A stretch of 64,000 nt of DNA, from assembly GCF_035046485.1 (NCBI RefSeq), contig NC_085137.1, forward strand, positions 343,222,505 through 343,286,504. The letters run 5' to 3'. This document shows positions 57,150 through 64,000 of this stretch, piece after piece. Numbering within the stretch: the stretch's first letter is position 1; each line of letters opens with the position of its first letter. Origin of the DNA: Aedes albopictus (lineage: Eukaryota; Arthropoda; Insecta; Diptera; Culicidae). Under the pieces are notes generated by a model, which ran no database searches, had not been told where the DNA came from, and saw only the letters and a list, made by a program, of their open reading frames with translations. The position numbers and the translations under genes are program-made.

Positions 57150-57562
57150 GTTTGGTTTTGAGCCACGTTAAGAAATATTAACTCTAATCGGCATCATTAC
57201 CGGCCGCCTTGAAATTCGGCACCAATTTCAATACAAAGAACGGATAATTATTTACAGACAAAGTAACGATGCAAAATACTAATCTTATCACTATTTACAA
57301 ACATATGCACAGTTTTTCTTGCGGATATAATTTGGAAAAAGTCGTGCTCTTACACCGGTATGGACCACTCGAAACGGCTTGCGTGTAGATGACTCTAGTT
57401 CTGCGTAGTGTGCGGATGAACGTGATGTGGACTGTATGAGATGTGGCCTTCGTGCCTCGCGTGCCGTCATGCGTGTGTCGAAGCTGTCCTACCTCGGAAG
57501 AGGTTTTCGGGTTATCATCTCGAGTGGTACACCATTTTTTCTGGAATCAGATGAAAGGCGAT

Positions 57563-57645
57563 TTTTTAAACAATCTTAAAATACAAAGAAACGACTTCCC
57601 TGGTGTGGTGGCTTCGAGCCACCACGGGCGCACCCTGCGCCGATG
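57563..57645 (-). repeat. Double-hairpin module, copy 1
   Basis: In plus-strand reading, ACGACTTCCCTGGTGT precedes the perfect stem-loop at 57605-57625 (stem GTGGTGGC/GCCACCAC), two bases, and the perfect stem GGCGCA/TGCGCC at 57627-57641. The order and flank match copy 2 at 58108-58190. Confidence 0.75.
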
Positions 57646-58107
57646 ACATCGCGTTCCACGCGTCACGCGTGAACGTTTCTCGTTGGTAATACATGTCCAT
57701 TTGGTTGATACTGGCTATAGCGCTATTTGAAGACTCCAAAAGCAATACTCTTTCAAATAATCCAATCGAGCAAGGGTGCTTTATAGATGAAATCCTTATG
57801 CCTGGGATGAGTGGGTTGGTCCAATGTTCCTGCCAATGGTGCAAAGATATGGCTTTCTCGAAGTAGTTGGAAATGAATCAATACGTAACCTCGCGTGGAG
57901 GTCCCTCAACCTCCACGAAATACTGGTCGCTCTACAATCAAACAGTTGACAGCATGAAGTTAGAACTTGGCAATACAGGTCATCTTCTCTACAAGTGGGT
58001 TGAACTGGGCTGACATCAAACGAGGTACGGGGGTCATCGGGGAGCTGGCGGTCAGCGACCGCCAAAGGAGTTGAACAGCTATGGAGTACAAACATTTCTT
58101 TGGCTTT

Positions 58108-58190
58108 TTTGATCAAAATTTTAAACAAAAACGACTTAACTGGTACGCGGAGATCGGTTGACCTCCGCTAGCGCACCCCCGTGCGAATGT
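58108..58190 (-). repeat. Double-hairpin module, copy 2
   Basis: In plus-strand reading, ACGACTTAACTGGTAC precedes the stem-loop GCGGAG...CTCCGC at 58147-58168, then TAG and CGCAC/GTGCG at 58172-58185. Stem sequences differ from copy 1 but pairing is kept. It ends 12 bases before the gag-pol stop codon. Confidence 0.75.
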
Positions 58191-58201
58191 TGTAAACGGA
58201 A

Positions 58202-61200
58202 TCATTCATCTCTTTGACTAGATGTCAAAGAACATTCATTATCCTGAATTGGCAGGACACATATCTTTGAGACAGCTCTAGTATACAAGCCATCTTTGGT
58301 TCGCACCTCAACAACCCGAACATTTCCATCCTTCCCAGGGTGTATTGCTACAATGCGCCCAAAGGGCCACCGGAGTGGTGGTTGATTGTCATCTTTGAGT
58401 AGAACCATCATGTTTTCAGCCAAGTTGTTTTGCCGGGTTACCCACTTTGTGCGGTTCTGAAGATCAGAAAGGTATGACGTGGACCACTTCTTCCAAATTG
58501 TTTGTAGGTATCGCTGGACTCTTTGCCATTTTGACAATCTATTCTCTTTTAGATCTTCGAGGGATGGTTCTAATACAGCTGTCAATGGCCGGTGTATCAA
58601 AAAGTGCCCAGGTGTAAGAATTTCTAAATCCGAAGGGTCGTTGCTAACTGGTGTTAGTGGGCGGCTATTTAGACACGCTTCTATTTGCGTTAGAAGTGTA
58701 TAAAATTCGTCCGGTGTAACCACGTTGGTCCCAATAGTGCGTTTGAGATGATATTCCAGTGATTTTACCGCCGCTTCCCAAAGGCCTCCAAAATTGGGAG
58801 ACCTGGGCGGTATAAATCTGAAGTTTATTCCTTCATTTGCTGCGGCTTGCGGTATTGAACTTGTGAAAGCTTGGGAGTTGAACAACCGGCGCAGTTGATC
58901 CAGTTCTCGTTTAGCTCGAATGAAGTACCTTGCGTTGTCGCACATTATTATTTCAGGACGCCCACGTCGAGCAACAAGACGCCGCAAGGCTGCGATGAAA
59001 CCTTCAGTCGTTTGGTCAGCCACCATATCTATGTGTACTGCCTTTGTAACCAGACATATGAATATGACGACGTAGCAGATACGAATGTCAGTCTTGCGGT
59101 GGGGAAACCGTATTTTGAAAGGGCCACAATAATCTACTCCTACTCGAACGAATGGTAGGGCTGGAGCGACGCGCTCTGGAGGAAGATCACCCATAAGTTG
59201 CTCCTGAACTTTCGGTTTTACTCGGAAACATGGAACACAACTATGAACCACTTTTCTGGTCAAGTTCTTCAGGTGAAGTGGCCAAAATCTTTCCCGAATG
59301 CTGGCAATTAACAATTGCGGCCCAGCATGTAGAAGGTTACGATGATAATGTTCTACGACCATCAGAGTCAACGGATGGCGATTGTCCAGAATAATTGGAT
59401 GTTTTCTTCCTGGAGAAATTGGCGCATGTGCTAGCCGGCCGCCGACCACGAGAATGCCATTTGACAACGTTGGATAGAGAGTTTTCAGTCTGGACGACGG
59501 AGAGACTTGTCTCTTCAGTACAAGTGCCTCTTTTTCTTCAGCAAAACTGTCATTCTGAGCTATACGCACAAGTACTAACATAGCGTCTTCACGTTCTTGA
59601 AACGTCAGATAGCCTTTTCTGACATTCGTGGGATTTTGGCAGTTGAAAATGAATCTCCGACACAATGCCGTTACTCGAATTAACGCCGAGAAGGTTGAAC
59701 GTAACTTGAAGAAGTCGTTGAACGGTTGATGCTGGACAGGAGCGGCTACGACTGGTTTTTCTTCCAATAGCGCTTGATCGAACTTCATTGCGTTGGTCGA
59801 TACCTCCTTTGGCCAGAAGTTCCGAGGTTTTCTAAGCCACTCGGGCCCGGACCACCAAGTAGGATGTTCTGCTAATCTTCCTGGTGTCATTCCTCGAGAT
59901 ATCACATCAGCTGGATTTTCTGAACCAGCGATATGATTCCATTGCCCCGCTCTTGTTAGGTGTTGAATTTCCGACACCCTATTGGCCACGAACATTTGCC
60001 AACGGGAGGGAGATGAGGATAGCCAACATTTTACAATAGTGGAGTCGGTCCAAAAGAATGGCTGTGCTTTGATGCGCAAACTGTTGACTACCTTTTCATA
60101 CACATGGCTGAGAACGACTGCTGATGAAAGTTCCAAGCGGGGAATGCTCATCTTTTTCTTTCTTCGTGTAACATCATCGAGTGGTGCAACTCTTGATTTT
60201 GCAATCATGAGGCTTATCGAAACATGGCCATCGAATGACGTGCTACGTAGATAGACGCACGCTCCGTAGGCCTTCTCAGACGCGTCGCAAAACCCATGTA
60301 TTTCTGCCGAGACGGTATCGCTGCCAAAGGCCAGCCACCGAGGAACCTTGAGACTGGAGAGTTCAGCTAGACTCTGTCGGAAGTCTAACCACCATTGCTG
60401 GAGATCTTCGCTAAGGGCTTCGTGCCAGGAACATTTCTGCTTCCAGAGATCCTGGAGAAATATCTTAGCTTGGACGACTACCGGTCCTACCAATCCGAGA
60501 GGGTCAAATAGACGAGCAAAATCGGACAAGATAATACGCTTGTTGATCTCTGTGGATTCGCTCCACTGAGGTACAGAGAATCGAAACTCGTCCGAACGAG
60601 GTTCCCATGATAGTCCTAAGGTTTTGATGGCTGCTTTCGGTGAATCTGCTAGTATCTCCTGGCTGTTTGAACTCCATTTCCTGAGCGTGAACTTTGAGGT
60701 TTCCAGTAGCTGCGATAACTCGTGGTACATCTTGATGCCTTCTTCTACGCTTTTTGCTCCAGATAGCATATCGTCCACATAAAAATCCTTGGAGAGGATC
60801 ATGGCTGCAAGAGGATATTCCTGGGCTCCTTCGTCTGCTAACCGTTGGAGGCACTTGGTCGCTAAATATGGAGCTGATGAAGTTCCATAGGTAACGGTTG
60901 TGAGTTCAAACGTTCGAATTGGTTCGGAAGAAGAATCCCTCCATAGAATTCTTTGCAAACTCTGATCTTCGGCTGCGATATTGACCATCCTGTACATCTT
61001 AGCGATATCAGCTACGATGGCAAACTTGTGAAGACGAAAACGAAGAACGATAGAAAGCAGATCTTCTTGGACCACTGGTCCAACCAGGAGGGTGTCATTT
61101 AACGATATGCCAGATGTTGTAGCACACGATCCGTCGAATACTACGCGAAGCTTAGTAGTAGTGCTTTCGGGCCGCAATACAGCATGGTGAGGTAAATAAT

Positions 61201-63646
61201 ATGGAAACGGCGCATGCTCCACCTTGTTCGGATCTACGGGGACCTCTCGCATATGTCCCATTTCCAGGTATTCGTGGATGAATTCACTGTAGGCTGTCTT
61301 CAAGGCAGGGTTGCTGTCCAGTCGCCGTTCCAGTGAAATGAAGCGCCGAAGAGCTATTGAGCGGGACTCTCCAAGACGCTCAATCAAGGCCGGTTTCTTC
61401 GGAAGAGTTACGACGAATCTTCCTGATGAGTCCCTTTTCGTTGTTTCGTTGTATATCCTTTCGCATTGAGATTCCTCTAACGACTGTGTGCTAGTTGTTC
61501 GACACGACTCTAACTCCCAAAACTGCGTTAAAAGATCGTCTAATTTCTCCTCCGGGCAAGCAAGAGCTGTCAGTGATGATGTGGGTCCAGGATCTTCAGA
61601 AACCTTGCCCGACACGACCCAGCCGAGCTGTGTATTTTGCAAAACTGGTCCTCCCTCTGCTAGTTTGTGTTGTCCATCGATTATAAGGTCGAAGAAAATC
61701 TCCGCTCCAATTATGATATCGACCGCGCTGGGGTCGTAGAATTCTGGGTCAGCGAGGGGTAATCCCTCGGGGAAACACCATCTGCTATAGTCGATCCTCT
61801 TTACTGGCAACTCTGCAGTCACCTTAGGTAGCACAAAGAACTGCATCAAAACGGTGTAATGGGATACACGAGAACGAATCCAAGCAGTGATGGATTGCGT
61901 GGAACATGTGCCAGCTTGGCCAATGCCCTTTATAGGTAGGCATTCTCGGCGGCGCTGGAATTTCATTTTCTGAGCGAACTTTTCAGAAATGAAGCATAGC
62001 TGTGACCCTGAATCTAACAAGGCACGTGCAACAGTGGTGTTTCCATAACCGTCACTGATGTTTATGAGAGCCGTGGACAATAGAACTGTGTTTGGAAGTG
62101 TTTGTGTGGTAGAAGAGAGGACTGTGTTGTAGCTAGTAGAAGCGTGGTCAGTGGTACTGAGTTGGCTAGAACTTGCGCTTGTCGCTCGATTTTGGCTCTT
62201 ATTAGCCTCATTCGAGTTTTGCGTTTGCTGAGGAGCGGTCGAGTTGTTGTTCGCTGGGCTTTTAGAGGAATTCTGTGGTGGTGGCGAGTTGGTTGTTGGC
62301 GTAGGCTGATTCTTCTTCGCTGTTTGCGCACCACATGGCTGCGCGGATTTGGACTGTGACACTGAAGGGGGTATCGAGTGCAGTAAGGTGTGATGATTTC
62401 TTCCACAGGTGTGGCAAGAACCTTTCGTGCAAAACTTGGCTATGTGGCCAGAAGATAAGCAGTTTAAGCAAAGTGATTTCCGTTTTGCTTCATCTGCTCG
62501 TTCTGAGACCTTCATCTTGAAAAATCTGTTGCATTTGAAGGCAGAATGAGGCTGATCTCCACAAAATGGACATGATACGACTTGATGAACTCCTGAGTGA
62601 CTTAGGGCCGATGAACGAACTACCTTTTTGTATTCTCCTGGACTTGGCCTTGCTGAACCGATGCTGCGAAGCACCATGCATGGTTCCTTCAAGTAACGGA
62701 TGAGATCCTTATACTTCGGAATATCCGTTGAGTTGTAGTGGTTTTCCCAATTTCGCAATGTGTTTGGATCCAGACGTTGACAAACCATGTGCTGCAAAAT
62801 GGTACTCATTCCATCCGAATTTTCGCCGAGTTTCTCCAGCATCATCAAATTGGTTTCAAACTCTCCCACCACACGATTTAGCTGATCATATGATTCCTTT
62901 TCCATAGGCTTTACCGCGAACAATGCATCAATGTATGATTTAGCAATCAACTTCTTATTTTCATAACTGTCTTGCAACGTCTTCCAGGCGATAGGGTAGT
63001 TTGCCGCTGTCAGTTCAATTGATGCAATGTCCCGGAGTGCATCACCAGTTAGGGATGCCCGTAAGTACGTGAACTTATCGATTGAAGCTAAATTTGCGTT
63101 ATCGTGGATCATGCTGACAAATGAATCTCTGAAGGTAATCCATTCACGCAATTTTCCGTTAAACGAAGGTAATTTGAGTTCTGGAAGTTTGACTCTCATC
63201 TGTACCTCTGAGCTAGTCGTAGCTCGAAGTTTAGACTGTCCGGGTGGGCTACTTGATTCTGCTGGTGTTAATAATGCACAGAGAGCTTGTTTTATAGCGT
63301 AGTAGTCATTTTCGAACTCACGAATCACTTTCGCATTTTCTTTGTCTCGCTGCTGGGTTAAAGATGCACGAAGAGCCTTGCGTTCCACTTCGGACTCGAC
63401 CGGTTCCACCAAATCAGCTTCCTCTAGGTCCTCGGTAATTACCTCGATCTGTAGACGAACATCCAAAAACTTGTCGTATACTTCGTCCAGTTTTGCCAAT
63501 CGCATAGCCAGTGAACTTCGATCTTGCTGCTCTCTATAGTTGGTGACAAAGAGCTGGAAGTTTTCCAGGGATTGGCGCAGTGTACGCTCCTGTTTCGCCA
63601 AGATCCGATGATCGCCTTTCCCCATATTCACCACACTGTAACTCAC
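58202..63646 (-). CDS. BEL/Pao retrotransposon gag-pol polyprotein
   Basis: A single intact frame of 1814 codons. Order: coiled-coil-like N-terminus; gag DUF1759-type region with VKLPELKLPSFNGKLREW (about 150-330); three Cys-rich knuckles CPFCG, CLNCLSSGHIAKFC and CHTCGRNHH (about 357-420); Ser/Thr/Gln-rich linker; DUF1758 aspartic protease with LLDSGSQ (D545); reverse transcriptase with VADIAKMY and YVDD (956-959); RNase H with FCDASEKAYG (D1121), RLELSSA and WTDST; integrase HHCC region (HYHRNLLHAGP ... CVPC) and D1505, D1570, E1624; C-terminal DUF5641-type domain. BEL-family order and length are normal. The second Met (residue 8, MGKGDHRILAKQ) may be the real start. The usual SDNGTNF around the second integrase Asp reads CDNARYF here. 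No stop or frameshift exists, so it could be recently active. It is preceded by a leader without a visible LTR and followed by a structured 3' UTR and LTR. Confidence 0.96.
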   Translation of the reverse strand: MSYSVVNMGKGDHRILAKQERTLRQSLENFQLFVTNYREQQDRSSLAMRLAKLDEVYDKFLDVRLQIEVITEDLEEADLVEPVESEVERKALRASLTQQRDKENAKVIREFENDYYAIKQALCALLTPAESSSPPGQSKLRATTSSEVQMRVKLPELKLPSFNGKLREWITFRDSFVSMIHDNANLASIDKFTYLRASLTGDALRDIASIELTAANYPIAWKTLQDSYENKKLIAKSYIDALFAVKPMEKESYDQLNRVVGEFETNLMMLEKLGENSDGMSTILQHMVCQRLDPNTLRNWENHYNSTDIPKYKDLIRYLKEPCMVLRSIGSARPSPGEYKKVVRSSALSHSGVHQVVSCPFCGDQPHSAFKCNRFFKMKVSERADEAKRKSLCLNCLSSGHIAKFCTKGSCHTCGRNHHTLLHSIPPSVSQSKSAQPCGAQTAKKNQPTPTTNSPPPQNSSKSPANNNSTAPQQTQNSNEANKSQNRATSASSSQLSTTDHASTSYNTVLSSTTQTLPNTVLLSTALINISDGYGNTTVARALLDSGSQLCFISEKFAQKMKFQRRRECLPIKGIGQAGTCSTQSITAWIRSRVSHYTVLMQFFVLPKVTAELPVKRIDYSRWCFPEGLPLADPEFYDPSAVDIIIGAEIFFDLIIDGQHKLAEGGPVLQNTQLGWVVSGKVSEDPGPTSSLTALACPEEKLDDLLTQFWELESCRTTSTQSLEESQCERIYNETTKRDSSGRFVVTLPKKPALIERLGESRSIALRRFISLERRLDSNPALKTAYSEFIHEYLEMGHMREVPVDPNKVEHAPFPYYLPHHAVLRPESTTTKLRVVFDGSCATTSGISLNDTLLVGPVVQEDLLSIVLRFRLHKFAIVADIAKMYRMVNIAAEDQSLQRILWRDSSSEPIRTFELTTVTYGTSSAPYLATKCLQRLADEGAQEYPLAAMILSKDFYVDDMLSGAKSVEEGIKMYHELSQLLETSKFTLRKWSSNSQEILADSPKAAIKTLGLSWEPRSDEFRFSVPQWSESTEINKRIILSDFARLFDPLGLVGPVVVQAKIFLQDLWKQKCSWHEALSEDLQQWWLDFRQSLAELSSLKVPRWLAFGSDTVSAEIHGFCDASEKAYGACVYLRSTSFDGHVSISLMIAKSRVAPLDDVTRRKKKMSIPRLELSSAVVLSHVYEKVVNSLRIKAQPFFWTDSTIVKCWLSSSPSRWQMFVANRVSEIQHLTRAGQWNHIAGSENPADVISRGMTPGRLAEHPTWWSGPEWLRKPRNFWPKEVSTNAMKFDQALLEEKPVVAAPVQHQPFNDFFKLRSTFSALIRVTALCRRFIFNCQNPTNVRKGYLTFQEREDAMLVLVRIAQNDSFAEEKEALVLKRQVSPSSRLKTLYPTLSNGILVVGGRLAHAPISPGRKHPIILDNRHPLTLMVVEHYHRNLLHAGPQLLIASIRERFWPLHLKNLTRKVVHSCVPCFRVKPKVQEQLMGDLPPERVAPALPFVRVGVDYCGPFKIRFPHRKTDIRICYVVIFICLVTKAVHIDMVADQTTEGFIAALRRLVARRGRPEIIMCDNARYFIRAKRELDQLRRLFNSQAFTSSIPQAAANEGINFRFIPPRSPNFGGLWEAAVKSLEYHLKRTIGTNVVTPDEFYTLLTQIEACLNSRPLTPVSNDPSDLEILTPGHFLIHRPLTAVLEPSLEDLKENRLSKWQRVQRYLQTIWKKWSTSYLSDLQNRTKWVTRQNNLAENMMVLLKDDNQPPLRWPFGRIVAIHPGKDGNVRVVEVRTKDGLYTRAVSKICVLPIQDNECSLTSSQRDE

Positions 63647-64000
63647 TGTACCACCCTCTAAGTGTATTTCATTGACTGCGCGCGGAATTTTTCAATGGAC
63701 GTCACGATTGACAGTACGAACTTACAACCCAGAAGCTACGCTCACCACCGACAGAAGAGATTGATATCAAGACTTCGAGACTAGAAGAAGTCAACCCAAG
63801 GCTCAACTCAAATGATTCAGCAGAGACGACAAGTATTAAAAGCCACAATTGATTTTATTGTAAGCATGCAAGCAATGTATAATTTGATTACTTTTGCACA
63901 ACCATCATTGTACCACCTTTTTTTTGCAATGGCGGACTGATCATGCAGTTCAGTACCACCCAACAGACACACGTTTTTGTTCTACTTAGCCTTTGTCCCC
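63647..64000 (-). mobile_element. Probable BEL/Pao 5' leader, 5' LTR not reached
   Basis: Upstream of the start codon there is no copy of the 56843-57149 LTR and no convincing primer-binding site. An AATAAA (TACAATAAAATCAATTGTGG on the minus strand near 63850) and a repeated GGTGGTAC word (near 63645, 63915 and 63955) are visible. Either the leader is longer than 354 bp or the 5' end was altered. Confidence 0.5.

Larger units (their letters stand above)
57150..58201 (-). mobile_element. BEL/Pao 3' untranslated region with hairpin array
   Basis: No domain-bearing frame is present, in particular no env-like one. The region contains a set of perfect or near-perfect GC-rich stems at 57605-57625, 57627-57641, 57657-57671, 57894-57917, 58046-58064, 58147-58168 and 58172-58185. 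A module of about 80 bp is duplicated imperfectly at 57563-57645 and 58108-58190. The function is unknown; RNA packaging, dimerisation, export or 3' processing are guesses. Confidence 0.65.

Noticed and set aside
57563..58190. Hammerhead or other known ribozyme in the BEL 3' UTR
   Set aside because: I could not find the hammerhead core CTGATGA with a matching GAAA in this interval.
57150..58201. An env-like third ORF in the BEL element
   Set aside because: Frames are under 115 codons, lack a signal peptide or membrane segment, and cross the hairpins.

Overview
The window looks like mosquito (Culicidae) chromosomal DNA, most likely an Aedes-type genome. The reasons are the dense mixture of RTE, BEL/Pao, gypsy and copia remnants, a Feilai-like tRNA-derived SINE (recognised from memory of the family), many short palindromic MITEs, and long AT-rich degenerate repeats. 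I found no host protein-coding gene I would defend. Almost everything that can be annotated is a mobile element, a satellite, or AT-rich intergenic or intronic sequence. A few less repetitive, more GC-balanced stretches (about 11.2-11.9, 12.2-12.9, 15.7-17.4, 23.7-24.7, 36.5-38.0 and 50.5-51.2 kb) could hold regulatory DNA or untranslated exons of an unseen host gene.

Layout. 1-2.7 kb: an RTE-type LINE on the minus strand with one uninterrupted endonuclease-reverse transcriptase frame running off the left edge. 2.75-4.94 kb: an old SINE copy split by a 1.8-kb non-autonomous hAT element (exact 8-bp target duplication) and by a MITE; the hAT element carries a further MITE. 4.9-10.5 kb: degenerate short-period repeat with inserted MITEs and a SINE. 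13.0-15.2 kb: the same kind of motif, ending in a homogeneous 24-bp satellite. 17.4-23.0 kb: more degenerate repeat. 25.2-26.3 kb: a diverged tandem repeat of about 150 bp. 27-28 kb: a foldback element and a hAT MITE. 30.3-32.5 kb: a 9-bp minisatellite in two sequence-homogeneous blocks. 32.9-33.7 kb: the 3' end of a gypsy element with its LTR. 35-40 kb: paired TIR elements and a duplicated segment of about 570 bp. 45-49.3 kb: hAT and foldback elements and a full Feilai-like SINE. 49.5-49.9 kb: a copia reverse transcriptase remnant. 51.4-52.2 kb: a MITE and a SINE.

53.9-56.0 kb holds a decayed, intron-containing gene of a putative DDD transposase. 56.8-63.6 kb and beyond holds a BEL/Pao LTR retrotransposon on the minus strand: a 307-bp 3' LTR, a 3' UTR of about 1 kb rich in perfect hairpins, and an intact 1814-codon gag-pol frame. 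Its 5' LTR is not inside the window.

The observations most worth following are the duplicated double-hairpin module in the BEL 3' UTR, and a retroposon 3'-terminal hairpin with compensatory changes between copies, which also occurs as two insertions of only 50-64 bp flanked by target-site duplications. After these come the decayed DDD transposase gene and the layered nesting of datable insertions.
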